Assembly (NCBI RefSeq): GCF_029227915.1
Contig: NC_079878.1
Location: forward strand, 24,641,501 to 24,705,500
Length of the DNA: 64,000 nt
Direction of reading: 5' to 3'
Source of the DNA: Hydractinia symbiolongicarpus
Taxonomy: Eukaryota > Cnidaria > Hydrozoa > Anthoathecata > Hydractiniidae
Program-made: the position numbers and the translations under genes
Notes under the pieces: generated by a model
The model's database searches: none
Seen by the model: the letters and a program-made list of their open reading frames with translations, nothing else
What the model was told of the DNA's origin: nothing
Shown here: piece after piece, positions 10,602 through 20,269 of the stretch
Numbering within the stretch: position 1 is the stretch's first letter
Layout: every line of letters begins with the position of its first letter

Positions 10602-11654
10602 GTTAAGCCTGATGTGTTAACAAAATGTGAATCAATAAGTGATTTAAAAGCTGTCAATTTGAATGATAATTCAGTGCTTATGAAACCAAAGAATTATAAT
10701 TTGGGCTTTGCTACTAGATTTGAAATAAACGAATTTAAAAGAAAAGATCTAATAACTAATGCACAGGTGGCTAAGTTCTTTACTGATGCTGTTATATTTG
10801 TTAGATCTATTGTTGAGAAGTTATTCGACAAGAGTCCGTTGTCAAAAAATGTTGTTAAAAATTCCACTATATTTGATCCCAAGGTAATGGTTACTGAAAG
10901 CTCCTCTGTTTTGCAAACCAAACTGAGAAGCATGTTAACATATCTGGTGAAGCTTAGAGTTTTAACATCTTTTCAATGTGACAAAATCACTGAAGAATTT
11001 AATGAGTTTTCCGATCACAATTTGAAACTTCACATTGATAAATTTCAGAGTTTTGATAGGTTTCAAGAAGACTTAGATGAATTTTATTTTGGTGATGTTG
11101 GCGTAAAAAGTTTCAAGGAACTTTCTTTTCTTATCAAATTAGTCTTAACATTAAGTCACGGTCAAGCGTCAGTTGAAAGAAGTTTTAGTATTAACAACTC
11201 TGTCCTCAGACAAAACATGAAAGAAGAATCTATCGTAGCTAAAAAGGTTGTGAGTGATCATATGATTGCTAATGGTTTAAAACCTGATAGTATTCAGGTA
11301 ACTAACAAGCTGCTTCGATCTGTAGCTTCTGCAAGACAAAAGTATGAAGACAGTTTAGAACTACAGAGACAGAAAAAACGCAATGAAAGAGATGAGAATC
11401 AAAAGCGCATATTAAATGATGAAATAAGAGACACAAAAGCTAAACGTGATGATTTGCAGAAGACATGTGAAGCATTAGACAAAGAATTCGTTTCATCAGT
11501 AGAGAAAGCTGAAAAAAATAAAGATAACGTTGTGTCACTTGTAACCAAGGCAAATGCATTGAAAAGAAGAAGTGTTGAGTTGAAAACTCAAGTAAAAAGC
11601 TTAGATGAAGCACTCTTGGTTTTAGAGGAGAAGAGGAGGAAAGTTTGTAAATAA
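10602..11654 (+). pseudogene. Element B transposase, C-terminal part
   Basis: The frame is open from the DIRS junction to TAA at 11654. It corresponds to residues after the central domain of the transposase and ends in a long lysine- and glutamate-rich coiled-coil. The key landmark is FLIKLVLTLSHGQASVERSFSINN, parallel to FKLVFCLSHGQSAIERGFKANK in element A. It resembles the C-terminal block of hAT transposases used in dimerisation and the last catalytic acidic residue. Joined across the DIRS insertion at ATT, the frame is continuous, so the gene was open here when the DIRS element landed. Confidence 0.8.
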
Positions 11655-12266
11655 AAACGACTAAACAACTGGCTGTTTCTATTTTGTTTGTTTTTGTGTT
11701 GGACTGATTTTGTCTTCTGGATAGATCTTTAGTTTTTGTTTGACTGTAACCCATTTCGTTTTGTTTTATTTTGGACTGAAGTCAAACTTCTCAAGATACG
11801 TTTTTAACCGGGCTTGAAACTGTTCTGCAGTAGTTAACTCCAGACTAATATCAAGCTAAATGGAATAACAGTTTCTGGCAGTTAGCAGTGTTCAGAAGTA
11901 CATAAATCTTCTTTTGCTGAAGTTTACATACACACCTGTATTCAAATGCTGGATAATATACACCCAAATGTTTCAATTTCAGTTTCAATTTCTCCCACTG
12001 TCTAATATTTATGTTTCTATTTAATGACCCTAGTTTTTTAGACGCTATTTAGTAATATCTAATGCCTGCTGTTTTTTACTTGGGGAACCAGGAATTGAAC
12101 TTAGTATGCTTAATGTTTATTACCTTGGAGACCCAGGGAAAACAATATGTTTTTTTATGTGACCCAGGGAAAATAATATACTTTTCAAGGGTCATGTCCA
12201 GGGAATTTTATATGCTTTTCTTGAAAGCTCAGGGAAAAGTTTTAGAAAATTTCTGTGGGAACCCTG
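11655..12266. other. Element B right untranslated end
   Basis: No coding sequence. The last 200 bases hold same-strand words ACCCAGGGAAAA (12130, 12160), TCCAGGGAA (12210) and CTCAGGGAAAA (12228), then the terminal inverted repeat. These mirror the words at 3930-4060 near the left end. Confidence 0.7.
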
Positions 12267-14525
12267 AATTACAAGAGCTGGCTTTCCAAAAAAAATGAAG
12301 GCTTTGGAAGATGTAAATACTGCTCGAAAGATATTTGCGTCACAAATATGGGCGAAGCAGCTATCAAAAGTCATAAAAAAAGTAAAAAACACACTGAAAG
12401 AGAACCTGTTAATTCTTCTGTTCTCCCTTTTGTTACCGGTAACCAAAATGTAACAGATTCTTCCAAGCTAACGTACTCTATATTATTTGCAGAAATCCGC
12501 TGGGCTATGAAGGTGGTCCAGGCTAACTTTTCCCAACGCTCTTGTGATGGACTCAGTGAACTATTTCATGTGATGTTTCCTGACAGCCAAATAGCAGAAA
12601 AATTTTCTTGCGGAAGAACCAAATGTGGCTATCACATTAACCATGGTCTTGCTCCATATTTCTTAGAAGTCTTGATGGAAGAAGTCAAGAAATCACCTAC
12701 ATATTCGTTATCCTTTGATGAAAGTTTAAACAAAAAACTACAAAAGGGACAAATGGATATTTTGGTGGGAAAGGTGCTGAAAGCTATGGCAAAGTTGTTA
12801 GATGAATCACCTGCCAGAAGGGATCTGTACGAAAAGTTGACAGAAACAAATATTTATCCACTGCCTTATTGTGGTCACAGGTGGTGTGAGAATGAAAACT
12901 GTGCAAATCAAGCAGACACCATATGGCCTGAATTTGTGAAGTTCATGAAACATCTAGATGGTCTTATAAAGTCCAGACAGCCACAGGGGAAATCATTTGC
13001 AGTTCTTGAAAACGCAGTTAAAGATATCTTGATGCCTACAAAACTCAAGTTGGTAGAGTTCATCGCTTCAAAGCTTAACAAATTTCTGAGAGGCTTTCAA
13101 ACGGATCAACCAATGGTTCCGTTCCTATGTGATGTCCTTACGGATCTTCTTACTTCAATTATGAAAATGTTTATTCTAACAGGTAAGTTCACGAAGATCT
13201 GGTACAATATACAACAACAGAAGCTATAAATGACAGATACTATGAAAGACGACTCACTAATACTATTTATTTAAAGGATAGAGCGAGAGAGATCTACAGT
13301 ACGTCTACAACAACATCTGCATCTACTTATGACTACATTGACTTGTGTAAAAGTTACTGTACTGGACTGGTAAATGCCGTTTGTTTATCCTTTATATATT
13401 ACACTTTTCTTATTTTGCTTGAGAATTGATTATTTATTTAACACCGATCTTTCCTTACCATTTTTGATTTTTTGATTGATACCTTCAGATACCATCAAAA
13501 AGGCTGATACAACAATGAAACTTTTAAAGATCGATGTCTCGGATAAGAACATACATAAGCCCTCTGAAACGATTGATGTTGGTATGGGTGCACAACTCCA
13601 CATCTCACAATTTCGGAGAAGCGGTGATTTTAAAGGAAGTTCCCTTCGAAACTTTCATCAAGAAACTGTTCTGTTCTTATCCAGTGTGACCAGTCACATG
13701 GTAGAGAAATGCCCCCTGAAACACATGATCATTCGATGCTGCAGTTCAATCAATCCCAACAGGCTGGCCATTAGGGATGAAAGAGAAGTTTCAAAGTTAA
13801 GATTTTCCAAGATGTTAGAAAAGCTAACTTCTTTAGGGCAAGTCACCCCTAAAGTTGCTGATGATGCTAAAGAACAGTTCTCAAAGCTCATTGATGATGT
13901 TGTACCTAAACACCAGGAAAAGTTTCTCTCATTTGAAAAGTTTGATCAAAGGCTAGATACATTCTTTGCCCAGTTTCTAAAAACAAAAGGTTTTGAGTCT
14001 TTATGGAGTATTTTTAAGCTCGTATTCTGCTTGAGTCACGGACAATCTGCTATTGAACGAGGCTTCAAAGCAAATAAAGAATTCATTAAAGAGAACCAGT
14101 CAGAATGTTCGCTGAAATCATTAAGAATTCTGCACGATCACAAGATTGCAAAAGAAGTGCGAGCACACAACATTCCAATTACAAGGGAATTAGTTAAGTC
14201 TGTCAAGTGTGCAAGATCGCGTTATGTTGAAATTAATAATGAAAAGAAGAAGTTAAAAGTGGATTCTGGAAAAGCATTGAAACGAAAGGTTATTTCAACT
14301 GAAATTGAAGAAGTGCAAAGGAAAAAACAATTCCTCCAAACCAGTATAAACACTCTCGTTAAAGATGCTGATGAATTGGCATTGAAAGCACACACAAATG
14401 CTGACTTTCAAATCCTTGGACGATCAAACGATTTACGAATGTTAGCCAACACCAAGAAGGAACAATTTGACGAGTTGGTTCAGATGGAGCAAGCATTAAT
14501 ACTTCGAAAGGATTTCATTGTTTGA
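12267..14525 (+). pseudogene. Element A transposase, main part
   Basis: Coding resumes at the right edge of element B with the BED finger RCKYCSKDICVTNMG and SHKKSKKH. It continues through IRWAMKVVQANFSQRSCDG, SLSFDESLNKKLQKGQMDILVG, then jumps directly to KVLKAMAKLLDESPARRDLYEKL. The sister protein has about 80 extra residues here, including the SMDGPSVNF block, so a central in-frame deletion has removed part of the catalytic core. Exon 1 ends at 13182 with a strong donor (ACAG/GTAAGT). The intron 13183-13488 ends CCTTCAG, and exon 2 restarts in phase as DTIKKAD. The C-terminal block LSHGQSAIERGF and a lysine-rich coiled coil follow, with stop at 14525. Apart from the deletion and the inserted element B it is open. 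Confidence 0.8.
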
Positions 14526-14639
14526 TTGGAAAAGTATTTTGTAGTCTTATGTTTCTATTTTGTTATTGGGGTTAATTTTTATTTAGATTGAATTCTTATA
14601 TTGTTACAGCTTTTAGTTTTAAGCTCAAAGAAATACATG

Positions 14640-14797
14640 ACTTTACTTTATTTGTTGTCCTGGAATGTTCTGGAATTTTTTTTTTTTTCAATTTTGTCCT
14701 GAAATGTCCTGGATTTTAATTTAAAATGTCCTGGAAAAAAAGGTAAAATGTCCTGGAATGTCCTGGAATTTGAAAGTTTTTTTGAGTGGTCACCATG
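14640..14797. repeat. Element A right end: TGTCCTGGAA array plus inverted repeat
   Basis: Seven or so TGTCCTGGAATG-type words on the plus strand precede AGTGGTCACCATG. Their orientation is the same as at the left end, so the subterminal arrays are direct while the terminal repeats are inverted. Confidence 0.75.
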
Positions 14798-14815
14798 ATT
14801 TACCCTCTACCGTAT

Positions 14816-14918
14816 TGTATATTCGTTGATAACTGAATGTTATTCTCTTACCTAACATACTAAGATAAAATACAAATCGGGTTAACTATCGGATAAATAT
14901 AAACGGGATACATATACA
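14816..14918 (-). repeat. 3' LTR, about 103 bp, with adjacent polypurine tract
   Basis: On the plus strand it runs TGTATATTCG to CATATACA, so it has TG and CA ends. The next bases, CGTCCCTTCCTACTG, are purine-rich on the coding strand and fit a polypurine tract. The first 49 bases match 19888-19936 with two differences. Confidence 0.75.
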
Positions 14919-15005
14919 CGTCCCTTCCTACTGTTTTTTGTTTTGTTTTTTACCCTAGGAAAAATAAAAGAAACAGGTGAAGGAAAATATATAAATCCTT
15001 CATTC

Positions 15006-16185
15006 CTATTTCATAATAAAATCGTTGTATCGAGACGGTAACCGTCTCTCTCGTGTTGAGCGTCTTGGTAAGGGAGCAGGTGGAGGAGTTGATCCCTGCT
15101 CAGTTGAATGTTCATTGCTTTCATCGTTATTTGTGTCGTTTGTTTTCATTATTTCTTCTTGCTGTTCTTGTATATGTGGGGGAACAATCGTGTGTTCACC
15201 ATTTTCAGTTTCTTTGACATTCAACTTTCTCATTTCCGGTACTAAATCGGGAATAACAACATCTTTGGTGCATTCTTGTGGAATTTTTCGAAGGAACCGG
15301 CGGTTTCTTAATGTTAACCTCCGGCTTCCATCCACAATAACCCTGTATAGTTTGTGAGGTAATGCTTCAGCAATGCAACCAGTCTTGTCCCATTTGTGGG
15401 GATGGTTGCCGTGTTGGTTTTGGATCGCGACCGAATCACCGACCTGTAGGGGTTGTAGCGAGTGTCGATCCCCCTTGTTTGACAGTTCAAATCGACGGTC
15501 GTGTGTCATTTCACGTGCGTCAGCAAGGTCGGACCACTCCCTTCTGAAAGTGATTGGTTGTGGTAGATGGTCAGGGAGGTTTCTTCCAAACAGTAACTCG
15601 GCTGGAGAAATTCCCATGTCTGGTGCAGGCGTGTTCCGGTGAAGTAGGAGTGCTTTGGTTACTGCTTCGGTATCGAGAGAACCAGTTGGACTGACGTTCG
15701 ATGTGAGGATGCGTTTCATGGTTTTTACAGCTACCTCGGCTCTTCCGTTACTTTCCGGTAGGTATGGTGACGATAATCTGTGAACTCGTTTGATTCGTAT
15801 GGCGGACCTCCATCGGATGCAATTTCTTCTGGGATACCGAAGGTGCTGAAGTATCGACGCAGAATGTTTTTGACGGTTGCTGCATTCGATGAGGCTCGTA
15901 GACAGGCGGCTTCGGTCCAACCAGAGAAGCGGTCAGCGTAAATCAGGTATCTTTGCCCTGCCATATGAAAGATGTCCGTAACGGCTAGCTGAAACGGGTA
16001 GGACGGTTGAGGTGGCTGTTCGGCTGGTTTTTTCGATTGTGATGGGGCGATCTCGTTGCATCTTCGGCAGTTGAGACGTTTGTTTTGAATGTCCGAGTTC
16101 ATACCTGGCCAGAAGAAACGTTGTCTAGCGTTGCTTTTCATCGAGGAAACTCCTTGGTGACCGACGTGGAGCTCATCGAGAAGAC
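15006..16185 (-). pseudogene. Gypsy integrase
   Basis: The N-terminal zinc-binding part shows FFWPGMNSDIQNKRLNCRRCNEIAP. The catalytic core has VTDIFHMAGQRYLIYADRFSGWTEA and FGIPEEIASDGGPPYESNEF. After a frame break near 15780 it continues as SSPYLPESNGRAEVAVKTMKRI, which includes the catalytic Glu region. The C-terminal part (LQVGDSVAIQNQHGNHPHKWDKTG) is the usual chromatin-contacting SH3-like tail. At least one frameshift within the core and a stop at the RNase H junction make it non-functional. The tail ends in an Arg-rich TRERRLPSRYNDF. Confidence 0.85.
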
Positions 16186-16186
16186 G

Positions 16187-18420
16187 TTGTCAAAGAGATT
16201 TCGGTACGAGTGGTATCCCCTTAGAGAAGATTAAATCATTACTGGTATATAGGCGTTCACGTAGAGACCAGAACTCGCGTAGGTTTGGTGGAACTGTTTC
16301 TTTATTCGTTGGGAATCCCTCTTCGATAAGCTGGCATAGATGGTAATAATTTTTGTCCGTTTGTGCGTGTTTACGGATAATTTCAAGACGAATAGTGTCA
16401 GTGGGTTGTGCGAGGGTAATTTCCTTTTTAATGCAGGCGATATGATTGTCGAGGTCAACAGATGCAAAGGGTTTCATTCGTGACGTTGGGATAACTTTGA
16501 AATTGTACATAAGCGTTTTTTCATGGAACTTAAATACTCTAGGATTTTCGATTTTCTCTAGAGCGCGACTGTTGAAAATAGGAGCGAGAGGTTTATGGTC
16601 GACTGTTACGATTAATGAAGGGCAGCCGAGGACGAACATTCTGCAGCTGTGAAGTCCGAACATAAGGGCTAATGCTTCACCTTCGATAGGGGCGTATCGG
16701 CTTTCCGAGTCTCTCGTGAATCGGGAACCAGCGTAAATTGTTTTCCAATGATCGGGGCCGCAGAAGACGTCTTCCTTATTTGGGCAATGGCAATGTTTTT
16801 GAAACAGGGTGAAACCTATACCGGTTTTCGACCAATCTGTCGATAACCAGGTCTGGCGGTTGAGCTGAAAAGATTTAACCCCGTCTTTGATAGCGTCAAT
16901 GATTGCTACCTTCGATCGTTGAAATACAGTTTCTAGGGTATCGTCCCAATAAAATTTCTTACCCTTCTCTAATAATTCTCGAAAGGGTGCCATTACTGGG
17001 GCTTGGGCAAAGGCTTATGTAGTTTGGTTGATTAAGCCGAACCAGGATGGTATATCTTTAATGTTTTTCGGTGTTGGGAATTCCTGGATGGCTTGTAATA
17101 TTCGAGCTGGTGGTCGGTAACCATCCTCAGTTATATCAAAACCGGCAAACTCTACAACGTCCCCAGCAAAGTGAAATTTTTCTGGATTAAAGATGATACC
17201 GTTTGTTGCACACAGGTTGATGTATCTAACGCAATGCCAAAACGATTTGGTAATGTCATTATCCCAAAGGATGGAATCGTCAATACATCGAGCTACTCTA
17301 GGAAAGTCTTTGGTGATATCATCAAAGCGCTTGGTGTATCCGTCTCCGGAAGCATGGAAACCTTGAGGTGCGCGAAGGTATCTATAGCGTCCCCACTCGG
17401 TGATGAACGTTGTTGCATCACGGGCTTCTTCGGACAAGGCGACACTGTGATATCTGTTCCAAGCGTCTAGGACGGTTTTCTTGACTCTTGGGGGTATGGC
17501 GCTGACAATATTGAACGGCGTTTGGGTGTGGTGCGTCTCTCGACGAGTAGCTTCATTCAGCTCCTGAAGGTCGACGGTTCGCCTGGGTGTTCCGTCCTTT
17601 TTGGGGACAACGACCATACGAGAACACCATGTCGTTGGGTGACCAGGAGGAATGGGTTCAATGATCCCAGGCGCCACGTCGGAATCGAGTTGGGATTTCA
17701 CGGTGTATTTCCAATGATGTGGAATCGGGATTGGGGTGTGTACGGCCTTGGGTGGATGGTCTGGTAGGAACGATATGCGAAGAGGTTCACCAGTCATTAC
17801 TTGGAGTTTCTGGTGTTTACATACATTAAACGCGCTACTGGCGTAATAGTCTTTAATCCATTTCTCAATATCCATTCGGTGGTCATTTGTTGGCGGAAAT
17901 GGTAGCTTGTCAGGTAATGGTGGGCATTCTGTTCTAATCTTACAACCACACGGTGCGATAGAGGTGTCTGGTGTGCTGGGTTTAGTTATAGCGGCGTTAA
18001 CGGAAGGATCGTTGGGAAACGAATCGCGTAAAATGTCTAAGCGTTTCAGGGCGGTTTGTGAGAGGTAGGTGGTGCTAACCCCCTCACATATGTATAACAG
18101 TTCCGTAGTTTCGCCGTTGGCTGTGATAATATCGACAAGAAGGGTTCCGATAATTGTAAGTTTGTTATTACCCACTCCCCTCAGGCGCTTTTTTGTAGGT
18201 AGAAGCCATCGCTTGGCTTGCGTAATGTTCTTGAGTATATGTGGTCCGGTAGTGCATATCTGTGCACCGGTGTCGGCAACAGCTTTCTCGTTGACTAGTT
18301 GTGGGATTTCAGGCCAGTGTTCATTAGGCCGTAGGTTCATATAAGCTTTCTTGTTTATTTTAACTTCAATATCTAACGTAGGTGATTTTTCTGGTGTGCT
18401 TGGGATAAAACGATTATCGA
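16187..18420 (-). pseudogene. Gypsy protease, reverse transcriptase and RNase H
   Basis: The protease core is KAVADTGAQICTTG with the expected D-T-G triad. RT blocks follow: RMVVVPKKDGTPRRTVDL, YRYLRAPQGFHASGDGYTKRF and the active site CIDDSILWD, where the usual Tyr or Phe is replaced by Cys. This may be typical of its lineage. Next are GIIFNPEKFHFAGDVVEFAGF and SWFGLINQ. A stop at about 17017 separates RT from RNase H (WLSTDWSKTGIGFTL, RYAPIEGEALALMFGLHSCRMF, VTVDHKPLAPIF). The RNase H frame ends at 16190 immediately before the integrase zinc domain. In an active relative these would be one polyprotein; here it is split into pieces. Confidence 0.85.
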
Positions 18421-18448
18421 CTAGATCACCATGTGGGAGTCCATCTAG

Positions 18449-19493
18449 TCACAATGGGGATGCGGTATCTACTGCTGACAATAGGAATTCGGCAGATTCA
18501 TCGGGTGGGACTTCAATCGCCGAGGTCTTGGGGCTACGGCAGACGTTAGCGAAGTGGTTCAACTTATTACAGTTTCTACAAGTCTTAGGCAGGGCAAGTT
18601 GAACGACCCTTTTTTGGGTGTAAGGGCTTTCCACAACCGATGCAAGTTTTGTTGTTGTTGTTGGTGGTGGGTGGACGGGATGATGGCTTTGATTTCAAGG
18701 CGGATACGTCAGATGTCGACTGGTGTGGTGATTGAAATTCGGATGAAGCGCGTTCAGTTGATTCCAATGTCAAAAGACGGGTTGTAAGCTGGCTCAATGT
18801 TGTTAATATTTCCATTTCAGAAAGTACTTTCGATTGATGGGACGAATTTCGGAGACTGGCAATCAGCTGGGATCGAATCATTTCGTCAGCGTATGAAGGG
18901 GTGCATCCGTTGTCTCCACAGGTTCCAGAGCAACTCAATCTACAAAGCATAGCTTGGGCTTTCAAACGGGAAATAAATGACGTAACTGTTTCACCATCAC
19001 TTTGTTTTAATTTGTAAAAGTGTTAAAAGTGGCGATAAACTTCGGGGTGTACGGCTTTTACGGATACTGACTTGATGAATCCAAGCAAGTCATTCTTAGA
19101 CGCAGTAAGCAGAGTGTCAGGACCGATAAAATTAAACAACATCTCGTTTACCTTTTGAGAGCATGCAGCTCTGAGTTCGTTTCTGATGTCCTGCTCACTC
19201 GACAAGCCGGCCATCTCTTTATAGCGGCTCCATTCGTCCTTGAAGATGATCCAACGGTTATCGGTGGAATCGGCGTCGATAATGGGTCTCGTAAGCTTTG
19301 CACGTGATCTTCCTCCGACAGATGGGTTGGCGGCGGGTAGCAGTGACGGGAGTTGGGCGAACAGTGTGGTCATTGTTTTTTGCATCTCGAGGTGTTGCTG
19401 CTGTATTTGAATTATCATCTCGGCTTGACTAGGGGACGGAGCGACGGGTAACGGGGCGGTGGGCGGTATGCCGTTATCTTGTGACATGGTCAA
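18449..19493 (-). pseudogene. Gypsy Gag with zinc knuckles
   Basis: ATG at 19493 begins a Pro-rich N-terminus, then a capsid-like helical region (WIIFKDEWSRYKEMAG, IRNELRAACSQKVNEMLF). A TAA at about 19023 interrupts it, but capsid sequence continues beyond in the same frame (TVTSFISRLKAQAMLC) to 18585. A frameshift then leads to the nucleocapsid part with CIGCGKPLHPKKGRSTC and a CCHC knuckle CRNCNKLNHFANVC. The gene is therefore broken at least twice. Order and knuckles identify it as Gag; no start other than 19493 fits. Confidence 0.8.
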
Positions 19494-19864
19494 AACAAAA
19501 TGGCGGTGTGACCACGGATGAAGATCGGATGAAAACGATTTAGAATGTTTTGTAACCCCTTTGCAACAATTATGAGCAAAAGAGATATGAAAAGTATGCT
19601 GAAGTGAGTTTGTGTGTTTTATACAATATACAACGTTTCAATAATTAATGTAAATGTTCAAGGTGCGTTCGATGTGACGTGAAGAGACTTCGTGTAGAAG
19701 ATACAGAATGTTTGTTATGTTTTTGTTGTTGAACGTGTTAACGAGCGTGGAATGTGTTGAATGTCTGTTTCTAATGTGTTCAGTTTCCACTTACGATGTT
19801 TTTGTTGATAAGAGAGTGCTTGCTTGCGTGCAATCTCACCAATTGATAGAAAAATATCCAGGAG

Positions 19865-19936
19865 TCGAAACCCCACTTCTGACACCATGTATATTCGTTG
19901 ATAACTAAATGTTATTCTCTGACCTAACATACTAAG
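19865..19936 (-). repeat. 5' LTR remnant and primer-binding-like site
   Basis: 19888-19936 matches the first 49 bases of the other LTR; beyond 19936 the similarity stops, so the LTR is truncated. The adjacent bases read on the minus strand TGGTGTCAGAAGTGGGGTTT, starting with TGG as tRNA-primed sites do. I do not assign the tRNA. Confidence 0.7.
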
Positions 19937-20269
19937 TTCAGCCAATGGTACCATTTTTATGTGAAGTGTTAAAATAAATTCCCACAAAATGTTTATTTTA
20001 AGCTCAGCTGTGTAATGAGAGAATGACAGCAAAAAAAAAAAAGTCGCCCAGTGTAGATAAACATCAGGAGCAAAGCAGTTCAGGTTACCAAAAAAACTTT
20101 CCAAAATAACCCTCCCTGACAAATTCTCTTCTATAAATGTAAGTTTGTAATCGTTGTGTCTTTGCTCAAACCAGTTATCTTGTGAGTATTTGCAATTAAT
20201 TGATGATGAGGTGACAAAACAGCTAGCTGTAATGATATTTCTTGTCTAATGACAGCTGGTTCTACTATA
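19937..20269. other. Unassigned AT-rich spacer
   Basis: No open frame, repeat or RNA motif that I can support. It separates the truncated Gypsy LTR from the 3' region of the first LINE-USP copy. Confidence 0.4.

Larger units (their letters stand above)
3911..12266 (+). mobile_element. Element B: BED/hAT-like DNA transposon inserted in element A
   Basis: Ends are CAGGGTTCCCACAGA at 3911 and its inverse TCTGTGGGAACCCTG ending at 12266. The sequence to the right is AATTA. To the left it is AATA, consistent with a 5-bp AATTA duplication that lost one T. Removing the element rejoins the codons of element A's BED finger. Without the DIRS insertion the body is about 3.7 kb. Both ends carry same-strand CCTGGAAAA and CAGGGAAAA words, the counterpart of element A's subterminal arrays. 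The transposase gene has two exons in the left half and a third stretch to the right of the DIRS insertion. Confidence 0.85.
3543..14797 (+). mobile_element. Element A: BED/hAT-like DNA transposon carrying nested insertions
   Basis: The element begins CATGGTGACCACT and ends with the exact inverse AGTGGTCACCATG at 14785-14797. ATTTA flanks both sides (3538-3542 and 14798-14802), a clean 5-bp target-site duplication. Once element B is removed the body is about 2.9 kb and carries one transposase gene on the plus strand. The transposase has a BED finger at the N-terminus and a C-terminal LSHGQSAIERGF block that resembles the dimerisation region of hAT transposases. Classic hAT elements make 8-bp duplications, so assignment to hAT proper is doubtful. 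The coding region has lost its central catalytic part, so the element is non-autonomous. Confidence 0.85.
14816..19936 (-). mobile_element. Ty3/Gypsy LTR retrotransposon with very short LTRs
   Basis: Read on the minus strand, the order is truncated LTR, primer-binding-like TGGTGTCAGAAGTGGG, Gag with zinc knuckles, protease, RT, RNase H, integrase, polypurine tract and LTR. Order and motifs are those of Ty3/Gypsy elements. The downstream LTR (14816-14918) starts 13 bases past element A's right target duplication. The upstream LTR keeps only its last 49 bases. Each polyprotein segment is in a different frame or cut by stops, so the copy is defective. Confidence 0.85.

Noticed and set aside
3903-12274. 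An 8-bp hAT-type target duplication around element B
   Set aside because: The 8 bases on the left (TCCGAATA) and right (AATTACAA) do not match; a 5-bp AATTA with one lost base fits both the flanks and the protein comparison.
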